Below are positions 53,889 to 61,925 of a stretch of 64,000 nt of DNA, piece by piece. Numbering within the stretch: the first letter of the stretch is position 1; each line of letters opens with the position of its first letter. Made by a program: the position numbers and the translations under genes. Location: assembly GCF_026168515.1 (NCBI RefSeq), contig NZ_CP093443.1, forward strand, positions 3,534,001 to 3,598,000. Direction: 5' to 3'. Origin of the DNA: Brevibacterium spongiae. Lineage in GTDB: Bacteria; Actinomycetota; Actinomycetes; Actinomycetales; Brevibacteriaceae. Under the pieces are notes generated by a model. That model was not told the DNA's origin and did not search any database. It saw only the letters and a program-made list of their open reading frames with translations.

Positions 53889-53926
53889 CTGTCAAGAATT
53901 TCCGCTGTCGATTTACACTGTGTCAA
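53889..53926 (+). promoter_or_regulatory. Probable leaderless promoter of the PucR-type gene
   Basis: TACACT at 53914-53919 is a good -10, and the ATG at 53926 lies at the expected transcription start, with no ribosome site. CTGTCAA (53889-53895) and TGTCAA (53921-53926) form a direct repeat around it, which may be an autoregulatory site. Confidence 0.5.
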
Positions 53927-55623
53927 TGAACTCATCGACTCAGTCAGGCACGGGATCGCTGAGCATCGCCGGGCTGCTCGAATTCGCGGAGATCTCCCGC
54001 GCGGCACCGACGGTCCTCGCCGGTGCCGAGGAGCTGGCACGGACCATCCGCTGGGTCCACATCGCCGATTCCGAGCACGTCGAACGCTTCCTCGAAGGCG
54101 GGGAGCTCGTGCTCACAACGGCCACGACCTTCCGTCGCTCGCCGGAGGCGATGGCTGAGTTCTTCGACCAGTTGGAGCGGGCCGGCGCGGCCGGAACGAT
54201 CGTCGAGCTCGTCGATGCCGATTCCGCCCCCGATGCGGAGGCCGAAGCTGTCGTCCGGGCGGCCGCCGCGGGGCGCAGCCTGCCCGTCGTCGTCCTTGCA
54301 CAGCGGGTCAAATTCGTCAGGATCACAGAGCTCGCTCACCGGCATCTTCTGGCACAGCAGATCTCTCAGCTCGAACACGCGCAGGAGATCCATGAGACGT
54401 ACACGCAGCTGAGCCTCGATCGGGCGGGAGCACAGACGATCGTCGACCGCACGGCAGAGCTGCTGGGAACGGCCGTTGTCCTCGAGGACGTTGCGCATCG
54501 AGTTCTCGCGCACTCCGGCAGCGGATCGCAGGCGTTGGCGCAGAAGTGGATGGACCTTGTCACCGGAGCGGCCACGGCACCCGGTGTCGAGAATTCGGCG
54601 AAGTGGCGGCAGACCCCGGTCGGTCTGCGCACCCGCAGGTGGGGGCGCCTCGTTGTGCCGGGAGCCGCCGAGTCGGTCGCCGCACTCGATCAGATCATCG
54701 AACGCGCCGGAGAGGCGCTGACCCTGACCCGTATGGCCGACCGTGACGAACAGGACCTGCTGCTGCAGGCTCAGAGCGGTCTGATCAGGGAGATCACGGA
54801 CTCCGAAGGGCTTGATGAGCGTGCGGCGCTGGAACGCGCCAGGTCTCTCGGGTTCGCACCCGCTGCGGGCGCCGAGCTGTTACCGGTCGTCGTCCGGATC
54901 GACCGGGAGCCCGACACCGATCCGACTCGAGTGCAGCTGCAGGAGCGCGGCCTGACGCAGGAGATCGCCTCTGTCGCAGCGCGTCTGAACCAGTGCCTGC
55001 TCATGACGAGCCTGCAGTCGGGTTCGTTCGGGTTCGTCCTGGCGCCGGCTCATGGGAGCAGCCGACGAGTGCCCCGCAGCGACGACGCCGATGACCGTCT
55101 CAGCCGGATACTCGGCGAACTCGAGGGATATGCGGCGAGCTGGGTCGTCGGGGTCGGACGGAGCAGCACCTCGCTGCTGCGCGCAGTCGCGGGCCTTGAG
55201 TCCGCCTCCCATGTCGCCGAGGTCGCGTCGACTCTCGATGTCCGTGAGCGCTCGTTCTATCGATCGTCGAACGTCCGCATCCGCGGGCTGCTGTCTCTGC
55301 TCGCCGAGGACTCGCGGCTCCGCGCCTTCGCGGAGGGCGAGCTCGGACCGTTGCTCGGTGACACGAGCAGTGGTGTCGGGCGCCGGGACGGGGTCCCGAA
55401 TTCCCCCTCGGAGTCCGCAGACGGGGAACTGCTCGAGTTCCTCGAGCTCTACCTGGCCCACGGAGGGAACAAATCGGCGATGGCGCGGGCCGGACATCTG
55501 TCCCGGCCCGCGCTCTACGCACGGATCACGCGGCTGCAGGACCGCCTCGGCGTCTCACTCGATGATGCGGAGTCGCGCACGGCTCTGCATGTGGCGCTGC
55601 TGTGGTGGCGGATGCACGGCTGA
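53926..55623 (+). CDS. PucR family transcriptional regulator
   Basis: A 565-residue regulator. Residues about 10-130 form the PucR-type N-terminal domain (LLEFAEISRAAPTVLAGAEELARTIRWVHIADS). The central part about 330-480 resembles the GGDEF-like domain of this family, and the C-terminal HTH_30 includes ELYLAHGGNKSAMARAGHLSRPALYARITRLQDRLGVSLDDAESRTALHVAL. PucR-type proteins activate amino-acid, purine or amine catabolism. It diverges from the aminotransferase-dehydrogenase pair and probably controls it. Start chosen at the ATG beyond the -10; longer frames would lie in the promoter. Confidence 0.9.
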   Translation: MNSSTQSGTGSLSIAGLLEFAEISRAAPTVLAGAEELARTIRWVHIADSEHVERFLEGGELVLTTATTFRRSPEAMAEFFDQLERAGAAGTIVELVDADSAPDAEAEAVVRAAAAGRSLPVVVLAQRVKFVRITELAHRHLLAQQISQLEHAQEIHETYTQLSLDRAGAQTIVDRTAELLGTAVVLEDVAHRVLAHSGSGSQALAQKWMDLVTGAATAPGVENSAKWRQTPVGLRTRRWGRLVVPGAAESVAALDQIIERAGEALTLTRMADRDEQDLLLQAQSGLIREITDSEGLDERAALERARSLGFAPAAGAELLPVVVRIDREPDTDPTRVQLQERGLTQEIASVAARLNQCLLMTSLQSGSFGFVLAPAHGSSRRVPRSDDADDRLSRILGELEGYAASWVVGVGRSSTSLLRAVAGLESASHVAEVASTLDVRERSFYRSSNVRIRGLLSLLAEDSRLRAFAEGELGPLLGDTSSGVGRRDGVPNSPSESADGELLEFLELYLAHGGNKSAMARAGHLSRPALYARITRLQDRLGVSLDDAESRTALHVALLWWRMHG

Positions 55624-55684
55624 GGTCCGAGCCGTTCTGCCGGATCGACGACCCCGAACTGCACCCGCCGGCTCAGTCGGATGC

Positions 55685-57076
55685 TCAGGCGACTCGCGCA
55701 TACTCCCCTGCCCGCAGCTTCTGCCAGTAGTCGTCGAAGTCTCCGCGGATGACCTTCGCGAGAAGGTAGAGTCCGATGCCGTTGCAGATGGCAGGCAGGA
55801 AGAACACCGAATCGGTGAAGATGATGACCGGTCCCAATGACACCGATGCTCCGATGACGGTGAAGCAGAGGAAGACGATCTTGTAGACGTTCTCTGCGGA
55901 CTTCCGGTCGCCGAAGAGGTAGCCGAAGCCCTTCATGCCGTAGAAGGTGTTGCTGAGCACCGTGGAGAAGGCGAAGAGGACCACGGCGACGGCCAACACG
56001 TACGGGAACCAGTCGGCAACGGTGGCGAACGACTGAGAAGTCAGAGTCACGCCGCTGACGGTGTCGGGGTCGGAGACCTTCCAGACTCCGGTGATGACGA
56101 CGACGAGTGAGGTCATCGTGCACACGATCACGGTGTCGACGAAGGGTTCGAGCGAGGCGACGAAGCCTTCGGTCTGCGGTCGGTTCGTCCGCACGGTCGA
56201 GTGTGCGATAGGAGCATCGCCGACACCGGCAGAATTCGAGTACGCCGCGCGCTGGAAGCCGACGATGAGAGACCCGATGACGCCGCCGGCAACGCCCTGC
56301 GGGTTGAAGGCTCCGCTGAGGATCTCGCCGATGGCCTGCGGGATCGCGGTGAAGTTCGCGGCGAGGACGATGAGGCAGCCGACGATGTAGAGGATCGCCA
56401 TCGCGGGGACGAGGACGCCTGTGACCTTGGCCAGAGACTGGATGCCGCCGATGATGACGAGTCCCGTGATGACGGCTAGGATCACCCCGAGCAGCCAGCG
56501 GTTGTCCGACAGCCACGTGCCGAAACTTCCGTCACCAGAGACCTCGACGAGTTGGGCAACGGCCTGATTCGTCTGGAAGGCGTTGGTGCCCAGCGCCGCA
56601 AGCATCATGAAGAACGCCCACAACGCGGCGAGGACCTTACCCAGTCTGGCCTTGCCGATTTCAGCCAAGCCGTCGCGCAGGTAGTACATCGGCCCGCCCG
56701 AGGTCGTTCCATCGGCATGGACGCGACGGTACTTGACCGCCAGAAAGCATTCGGCCATCTTCGTCGACATAGCGAAGAAGCCTGCGACGATGAGCCAGAA
56801 GGCGGCGCCGGGTCCGCCGATGCTGATTGCCACAGCGACTCCGGCGATGTTGCCCAGCCCCACGGTCGAGGACAGGGCGGTGGCCAGGGCCTGGAAGTGG
56901 CTGACTTCGCCGACGGCGTCGGCAGTGGTGAAGCGCCCGCGGACAAGATCGATGGCGTGCTTCATCCCGCGGACGTTGAGGAACTTCAGCCACAGGGTGA
57001 AGAAGACGCCGAGCGTCACGAGCCACAGCACGATGATGGGGACTTCGGTGCCGAAGATCGGCAGCGGGAAGAACAC
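55685..57076 (-). CDS. Alanine/glycine:cation symporter family protein (AGCS), N-terminus interrupted
   Basis: A 463-residue reading frame from an internal GTG. AGCS features are clear: STVGLGNIAGVAVAISIGGPGAAFW, the Na-binding region, FSTVLSNTFYGMKG near helix 8, and RAAYSNSAGVGDAPIAHS. It would bring alanine, glycine or a related amino acid in with sodium. The frame stays open upstream to a TAG at 57113-57115; before that, from the ATG at 57169 coupled to the stress-protein stop, lie 18 codons that look like the real start. Translation may restart at GTG 57076, where GAGGCGG lies about 11 bases upstream. The lost part precedes the first helix. Confidence 0.85.
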   Translation of the reverse strand: MFFPLPIFGTEVPIIVLWLVTLGVFFTLWLKFLNVRGMKHAIDLVRGRFTTADAVGEVSHFQALATALSSTVGLGNIAGVAVAISIGGPGAAFWLIVAGFFAMSTKMAECFLAVKYRRVHADGTTSGGPMYYLRDGLAEIGKARLGKVLAALWAFFMMLAALGTNAFQTNQAVAQLVEVSGDGSFGTWLSDNRWLLGVILAVITGLVIIGGIQSLAKVTGVLVPAMAILYIVGCLIVLAANFTAIPQAIGEILSGAFNPQGVAGGVIGSLIVGFQRAAYSNSAGVGDAPIAHSTVRTNRPQTEGFVASLEPFVDTVIVCTMTSLVVVITGVWKVSDPDTVSGVTLTSQSFATVADWFPYVLAVAVVLFAFSTVLSNTFYGMKGFGYLFGDRKSAENVYKIVFLCFTVIGASVSLGPVIIFTDSVFFLPAICNGIGLYLLAKVIRGDFDDYWQKLRAGEYARVA

Positions 57077-57169
57077 GACGGATTCGACCGCCTCGGCGAA
57101 GGGCTGGAAATGCTATTCGAGGAAAGCGTCGATCCCCGCACCGGGGGCGGCGGATGCCTGGATGCTCAT
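57077..57169 (-). pseudogene. Original 5' end of the AGCS gene, with in-frame TAG at codon 19
   Basis: From the ATG at 57169 (overlapping the stop of the upstream stress-protein gene as ATGA) the frame reads MSIQASAAPGAGIDAFLE, then TAG, then HFQPFAEAVESV, and runs straight into the AGCS frame. Both halves look like the N-terminus of one AGCS protein. A single base change, for example GAG to TAG, would explain it. Confidence 0.7.
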
Positions 57170-57609
57170 GGGACAACCACCACCGGCACGGGAGCGTGGC
57201 GCACGAGGCGGTCGACCGTTGATCCGAAGATCGCATTGCGCAGGTGGGATTCGCCCGTGCGAGCGACGACGATCATGTCGTAGTCCCCGCTCTGCCCCAG
57301 GTCCGCGAGCACCTCTGACGGTCGCCCGTGCAGGACCTTGGAGACGAGTTCGATCTTGTCCAGGTGCCCCTCGGACTCGGCCCAGTCGGTGATCGGGTCG
57401 AGGGTCTCGGCCTTGGCACGGTCTCGTTCGAGGACCACCTGCCCGGCGCGTGATTCGTTCTCGACAGTGGTCGGGAAGGCGAACTTCGACCAGTAGACGA
57501 CATGGGCGATGGCGACTCTGCCTCCGGTCAGTGCTGCACGCTCGATGGCGAACCTCGCCGCTCTGACTGAATCCTGACTGTGGTCGATGCCGACCAATAG
57601 CGATTCCAT
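57166..57609 (-). CDS. Universal stress protein
   Basis: A 147-residue UspA-fold protein: ESLLVGIDHSQDSVRAARFAIE at the start and DMIVVARTGESHLRNAIFGSTVDRLVRHAPVPVVVVP at the end, the second being a variant of the G2xG9xG(S/T) nucleotide loop. It is coupled to the AGCS symporter by a 4-bp overlap, so the two form an operon. Stress proteins paired with symporters may modulate transport. GGGAG five bases before the ATG fixes the start. A TTGTCATACAA site lies about 80 bp upstream. Confidence 0.88.
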   Translation of the reverse strand: MESLLVGIDHSQDSVRAARFAIERAALTGGRVAIAHVVYWSKFAFPTTVENESRAGQVVLERDRAKAETLDPITDWAESEGHLDKIELVSKVLHGRPSEVLADLGQSGDYDMIVVARTGESHLRNAIFGSTVDRLVRHAPVPVVVVP

Positions 57610-57615
57610 GCTCAC

Positions 57616-58105
57616 TCCCTGTCTCTTCGTCGAACACCGACGCCGAGCAGCTTCGCCCCGGCGTCCAGGTCAAGGAACCGATAGACAGTTTGTCATACAA
57701 TCAATGGAGTGACCAGAGGATGAAGCGAAATGGAGGAATCACCCAGCGTCCGCCCGAGATTCACCAAGACACACGGGAACTCAGAGAAATACAGGCATGA
57801 CACGACCAGGCATCCAGACAGGAGGGGCCAGGTGACAGGAAGCGCAGCCAGATCTCTGCACTGTCAGACGCCTCTCGATTGTCCGACAACGATTGGCTGG
57901 ATCAATCAGCCATGTGAAGCGGATACTGCGGCTTCAGAGCAGGAGTCGGGCACTGCAGGCACAGACAGAGCAGGCATCCTGCGACCCCGCGAACTCGACT
58001 CGACTTCGGCCGCAGCGCAGGCCGAAACACGAGCCTGCAGCGCAAGTACCGCCGCGGCACATGACGCGCCGAGAACATGCAGCGCGAGCGCGGCCGCGGC
58101 GCAGT
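57616..58105. other. Unexplained gap with a 42-bp-period repeat
   Basis: I see no convincing gene in these 490 bases. One plus-strand frame is open for 135 codons, but its composition is unlike the neighbours. TGCAGCGC followed by a GCCGCGGC-type stretch recurs at 58036 and 58078, a 42-bp period. The operator listed at 57690 is inside. This may be a decayed gene or a regulatory region. Confidence 0.45.
57690..57700 (-). promoter_or_regulatory. TTGTATGACAA operator upstream of usp-AGCS
   Basis: The minus strand reads TTGTATGACAA, a near-palindrome (TTGT-N3-ACAA class). It matches the sites at 59181 and 59289 and lies about 80 bp upstream of the stress-protein start. TTGTnnnACAA is the kind of site bound by FadR-type GntR repressors. 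Confidence 0.55.
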
Positions 58106-59143
58106 TCAGTCGAGGAGGGAGCGGATCGTGTCGGTGATGGGGATGCCGCGTTCGGCCGCCTCGGCGCGGTTGGCATAGCGACGATCGCCGGGCTGACGAT
58201 CCATGCCGGCGTCGCGGAGCATATCAACGAATTCGCGAACCCGCCCCAGATAGGCGTCGTTTCCGCCGCGTTCGGGATCGATGACGATGAAGAGCTGGCC
58301 GGTGCGGAATGTGTGCGCACCCTCGGGGGCCTCGGCGTCGATCTCATAGGTGAAGGCACCGCCGGTCAGGCCGGCCGCCAGCGTTTCGATCATGAATGAC
58401 AGCAGCGCGCCCTTATGTCCGCCGATGGGGCGGATGCCGCCGCCGTCGAGGATGGCGTTCGGATCCGTGGTATCCGCACCGGTCGAGTCGACCCCGGTGC
58501 CGACGGGAACCTCTTTGCCTTCCGCGCGCAGCAGCTGCAGGTCCCCATGGGACATCGACGAGGTGGAGAAGTCGAAGACCACTGGATCCGCATCGGCGAC
58601 GGGGGTCGCGAAGCCGAAGGGGTTCGTGCTGAAGACCGGCCGTGTCGCTCCCTCGGGGACGACGGCGAGCTTGCCGCTGGCGATCATCCCCATCGCCACC
58701 CGCCCCTCGCGGGCGAAGGACTCCAGATCGGGCCACAGGGCGCTGAAGTGGTGGGAGTTGCGCAGGGCGATGACCGCAACGCCGGTATCGCCCAGCGCCT
58801 GGTCGATCTCCGGCCGCGCCTGGGCCAGGGCGGGCTGGGCGAAGCCGTTGCGCCCATCGATGCGGATATAGGAGGGACCGGCGACGTCGACGCTCGCCTC
58901 CGCGACGCCATCCGCCCAGCCGCGCGTCAGCGAGTCGAGGTAGCCGGCCACCCGGAAGACTCCGTGGCTGAGAGTGCCGTCTCGTTCGCAGGTGGCGCAG
59001 TTGGCTGCCAGCACCTTCGCGACCGACGGCGAGGCGCCCGCGGCGGTGAGTCTGGATTCGATGGCCGCGACGAGGTCGTCAAACGAGATCCGGTCATCGC
59101 CCGAGACTCCCCTGGCCGAGCCGTCCACTGCGCTCGCATTCAT
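58106..59143 (-). CDS. Malate/L-lactate dehydrogenase (Ldh2/DpkA) family oxidoreductase
   Basis: A 345-residue NAD(P)-dependent enzyme of the fold shared by malate/ureidoglycolate dehydrogenases and the delta1-pyrroline/piperideine-2-carboxylate reductase DpkA. The catalytic His segment is LRNSHHFSALWPDLESFA; GRNGFAQPALAQA and STNPFGFATPVADADPVVFDFSTSS follow in the right order, and GGHKGALLSFMIETLAAGLTGG closes the active site. With a proline-racemase-family enzyme and an amino-acid ABC transporter nearby, reduction of a cyclic imine from proline, hydroxyproline or D-lysine is favoured (inference). GGAGGGG seven bases before the ATG supports the start. Confidence 0.87.
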   Translation of the reverse strand: MNASAVDGSARGVSGDDRISFDDLVAAIESRLTAAGASPSVAKVLAANCATCERDGTLSHGVFRVAGYLDSLTRGWADGVAEASVDVAGPSYIRIDGRNGFAQPALAQARPEIDQALGDTGVAVIALRNSHHFSALWPDLESFAREGRVAMGMIASGKLAVVPEGATRPVFSTNPFGFATPVADADPVVFDFSTSSMSHGDLQLLRAEGKEVPVGTGVDSTGADTTDPNAILDGGGIRPIGGHKGALLSFMIETLAAGLTGGAFTYEIDAEAPEGAHTFRTGQLFIVIDPERGGNDAYLGRVREFVDMLRDAGMDRQPGDRRYANRAEAAERGIPITDTIRSLLD

Positions 59144-59180
59144 TCAAGCGCCCCTCCCACGTCACCACACGTGACGTTGA

Positions 59181-59191
59181 TTGTCTGACAA
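59181..59191. promoter_or_regulatory. TTGTCTGACAA operator upstream of the dehydrogenase
   Basis: A perfect 11-base palindrome, TTGTC-T-GACAA, 38 bp upstream of the minus-strand dehydrogenase start. One of three TTGTnTGACAA-like sites in this island. Confidence 0.6.
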
Positions 59192-59288
59192 ATTACCGCC
59201 ATATTGAGAGCGGCACCCTCAATGTAACTGTTCTGCGTCAAATTGTCCCACATGTGTCGCAAATCACGAACAGCCGCTATAGAGTGAA

Positions 59289-59299
59289 TTGTATGACAC
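59289..59299 (+). promoter_or_regulatory. TTGTATGACAC operator upstream of the ABC transporter
   Basis: TTGTATGACAC matches the minus-strand site at 57690 in 10 of 11 bases. It lies about 100 bp upstream of the solute-binding protein start, just after GCTATAGAGT, a possible -10 (TATAGA at 59278-59283). Repression at this point is plausible. Confidence 0.5.
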
Positions 59300-59401
59300 T
59301 TGACGGTCAGAGGTGTCGCTTCGCACCGACGCGAAGTCCCGTCGATACATCCGGCACCCTGGTCCGATGACCGTACCGGGGCATGACAAAGAGAGACAAC
59401 G

Positions 59402-60244
59402 ATGTCCAAAACCAGTCAGATCATCATCGCCATCGTCGGGGTTATAGTCCTCGCGCTCGCCGGTGGCTACTTCGGAGCCGGCTTCCGCTCCGGTTCCGGA
59501 GCCGGTGGCACCGAAAACGGTGCGTGGATCCAGAAGATCAAAGACCAGGGCGAGCTGCGGGTCGGCATCGCCTCGGCACCGCCGATGACCGGTGAGCAGA
59601 AAGACGGGAAGATGGGCGGTCCCAACGTCCTGCCGCTGCAGAATCTCGCCAAGGAGATGGGTGTGAAATTCACTCCGGTGGCAGCCGAGTGGTCGAAGAT
59701 GGTCTCTGGTCTCCAAGCCGATCGCTTCGACGTCGGCGCCTACCTCGACGCCACCTCGGAGAGGTCGCTGGCCATTCAGTTCACCGATCCGGTCTACACC
59801 TATGAGGGGGTGTGGATCGTCAAGGCCGACTCCGGTCTCAAATCCACCGAAGACATCGTGGATTCGGGCAAGGGCGTCGCCGTGGCCACCGGCACCTCGT
59901 ACGAGCGACGGGTCGAGGACCTCAAGGTCGACATCGTCAATGCCGAGGCGATCCCGCAGTCGATCAGCGCGATGGAGGCCGGGCGTGCGGTTGCGGCATT
60001 CGGCGATCTCCCGACTCTCGCCGACGCCGCCCAGAAGAACAAGTCCCTGAAGATCGTGCGTCCCAAGCCGGTCATCTTCAAGAGCGACTCGAACTACGGG
60101 GTCAGCCCTGACATCGACAGCCGATCGCTGCAGGTGATCAACATTGCGATCCAGAATGCGAAGAACGACGGCTCCTTCCAAGCCGCTCTCGACAAGGCCG
60201 GCGTTGTGGACCCCAACGAACTCGGCGATCTCGAGATGAAGTGA
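59402..60244 (+). CDS. ABC transporter solute-binding protein, polar amino-acid family
   Basis: A 280-residue family 3 binding protein. A single N-terminal hydrophobic helix (about 7-28) without a lipobox cysteine anchors it to the membrane instead of a lipid. The domain begins at GELRVGIASAPPMTGEQKDGKMGG; DVGAYLDATSERSLAIQFTDPVYTYEGVWIV is the usual two-lobe hinge. Substrates of the family are amino acids and opines. It is first in an operon with a permease (26 bp later) and an ATPase. The anchor in place of a lipoprotein signal is unusual for a Gram-positive binding protein. Confidence 0.9.
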   Translation: MSKTSQIIIAIVGVIVLALAGGYFGAGFRSGSGAGGTENGAWIQKIKDQGELRVGIASAPPMTGEQKDGKMGGPNVLPLQNLAKEMGVKFTPVAAEWSKMVSGLQADRFDVGAYLDATSERSLAIQFTDPVYTYEGVWIVKADSGLKSTEDIVDSGKGVAVATGTSYERRVEDLKVDIVNAEAIPQSISAMEAGRAVAAFGDLPTLADAAQKNKSLKIVRPKPVIFKSDSNYGVSPDIDSRSLQVINIAIQNAKNDGSFQAALDKAGVVDPNELGDLEMK

Positions 60245-60269
60245 TGAAGAGGTTCGACGAGGAGTCACA

Positions 60270-61001
60270 ATGAACTATCAATTCGACTGGTCTGTCGTCA
60301 CCAACAACTTCCCTCGGCTGCTCGAGGGGCTTGTGCTCACCCTGGAGATCGCAGTCATCGTCATCGCGCTGAGTATGATCCTGGCGATCCCGGTGGCATT
60401 CCTGCGGATGTCGAACATCGAAGTGGTCCGCTGGCTGGCTCAGCTCTACATCGAAATCTTCCGCTGTACGCCGCTGCTCGTCCAGCTGTTCTGGGTCTAC
60501 TACGCCCTTCCGACACTGACGGGCATCACCATCCCCGGTACGATCTCAGCCGTCATCGCCCTCACCCTCAACCTCACCGCTTTCATGGCCGAGGCCTATC
60601 GAAGCGGATTCCAGGCGGTGCCGCCTGAACAGGTCGAGGCGGGTAAGATGCTCCGGCTCTCCAGGTTCCAGCAGATTCGGTACATCATCGTGCCGCAGGC
60701 ACTCAAACAGCAGCTGCCGGTGATCCTCTCGCTCAACATCTCGCTGTTCAAGGACACGGCCCTGGTCTCGACCATCGCCGTCGCCGATCTCATGTTCACG
60801 GCGAACAAGATCTCGACCGAGTCGTACCGGGCACTCGAGATCCTCACCGTGGCGGCGCTGATGTACTTCCTCATCGCGTTCCCGGCATCGCTCATCCTCA
60901 GCAAGATCGAACGGAATCTCATGGTCGGAAGCAGCGTCAGGAAGAAGAAGGGACTTGCAGTGCAGATGATGCCCGGCGGGAAAGTGAAGGTGAAGCCATG
61001 A
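60270..61001 (+). CDS. ABC transporter permease, HisM/GlnP type
   Basis: A 243-residue membrane protein with five helices. The EAA loop reads EAYRSGFQAVPPEQVEAGKMLRLSRFQQIRYIIVPQALKQQLP, characteristic of amino-acid permeases. YIEIFRCTPLLVQLFWVYYALP is the N-terminal family signature. GAGGAG six bases before ATG supports the start. It overlaps the ATPase gene by 4 bp. Only one permease gene is present, so a homodimer is expected. The tail is basic. Confidence 0.93.
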   Translation: MNYQFDWSVVTNNFPRLLEGLVLTLEIAVIVIALSMILAIPVAFLRMSNIEVVRWLAQLYIEIFRCTPLLVQLFWVYYALPTLTGITIPGTISAVIALTLNLTAFMAEAYRSGFQAVPPEQVEAGKMLRLSRFQQIRYIIVPQALKQQLPVILSLNISLFKDTALVSTIAVADLMFTANKISTESYRALEILTVAALMYFLIAFPASLILSKIERNLMVGSSVRKKKGLAVQMMPGGKVKVKP

Positions 61002-61846
61002 ATGAAGTCGCACCTGCGAATGCGGGTTCTACCCAGGCCGACGACGGCCAGACGAACGCCGCTCGCGCACATGCGGGAAGAGCGATCTCGGCGAACATCG
61101 GCGATGTGCTCGTCTCCTGCCGCGGTCTGCGCAAGAGCTTCGGCGATCGGGAGGTGATGAAGAGCATCGACTTCGATATGCGAGCGGGCGACATCACCGT
61201 CATCATCGGCCGTTCGGGTTCGGGGAAGTCGACTCTGCTGCGCGCGATCGCCGGCCTGACGGATCCGGACGACGGCGAGATGACATTCGACGGCGAGGTG
61301 GTCTTCTCAGAGCAGAAGCGGACACCAGCATGGAAGCAGGTCGACTCCCATGTGGGAATGATCTTCCAGAGCTACACATTGTGGCCCCATATGGACGTGC
61401 TCAAGAACCTCACGCTGGCGCCGAGGAAGCGACTCGGCATGTCCGAGAGCGAATCTCTCGAACGCGCCAAGAAGGCACTTGCCGAGGTGGGGATGTCCGA
61501 TCACATCCGGTCGAAGCCCGTCCAGCTCTCCGGTGGTGAGCGCCAGCGTGTGGCGATCGCCAGGGCGCTGATGATGCAGCCGAAGCTGCTGCTCTGTGAC
61601 GAGATCACCTCGGCGCTCGATCCGCCGGTCGCCGCCGAGGTCCTCGACGTCCTCCGCCGGCTCAAGGAAGAAGAAGGCATCGCCGTCGCGCTCGTCACCC
61701 ACGACATGGCCTTCGCCTCGAAGGCCGCTGATCGTGTGGTGTTCTTCCATGAAGGGGAGATCGCGGTGAATGCGACGCCGGACGACGCTTTCAACCACAC
61801 CGAAGACCCCGAACTGAAGAAGTTCGTCGAAGCGGTGCGGTTCTGA
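60998..61846 (+). CDS. ABC transporter ATP-binding protein, GlnQ type
   Basis: A 282-residue ATPase. Walker A GRSGSGKST is at 71-79, a Q-loop follows in IFQSYTLWPHMDVLKNL, the signature is LSGGERQRVAIARAL, and Walker B is LLLCDEITSALDPP with the catalytic Glu. The H-loop is VTHDMAFA. The first 35 residues are an Ala/Asp-rich extension not needed for the fold. The canonical S of the Walker B-following EPTSALDP is replaced by EITSALDP, as in many amino-acid importers. It completes the importer with the two upstream genes. Confidence 0.93.
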   Translation: MNEVAPANAGSTQADDGQTNAARAHAGRAISANIGDVLVSCRGLRKSFGDREVMKSIDFDMRAGDITVIIGRSGSGKSTLLRAIAGLTDPDDGEMTFDGEVVFSEQKRTPAWKQVDSHVGMIFQSYTLWPHMDVLKNLTLAPRKRLGMSESESLERAKKALAEVGMSDHIRSKPVQLSGGERQRVAIARALMMQPKLLLCDEITSALDPPVAAEVLDVLRRLKEEEGIAVALVTHDMAFASKAADRVVFFHEGEIAVNATPDDAFNHTEDPELKKFVEAVRF

Positions 61847-61858
61847 CCCACAGCATGG

Positions 61859-61886
61859 GGCCCCGGGACCGATCGGTCCCGGGGCC
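61859..61886. terminator. Bidirectional terminator between the ABC operon and SDR genes
   Basis: GGCCCCGGGACCGA pairs perfectly with its reverse complement over 61859-61886, a 14-bp stem without spacer. ATG and CAT just outside add pairs with one mismatch. Convergent genes flank it. Confidence 0.8.
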
Positions 61887-61925
61887 TCATGTGTGCCGGT
61901 CGGGCAGGCTGCCGATGAACCGAAG

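Noticed and set aside
57730-58137. A 135-codon plus-strand frame in the gap before the dehydrogenase
   Set aside because: Atypical composition, no ribosome site, repeats inside, and its end runs into the dehydrogenase coding region.
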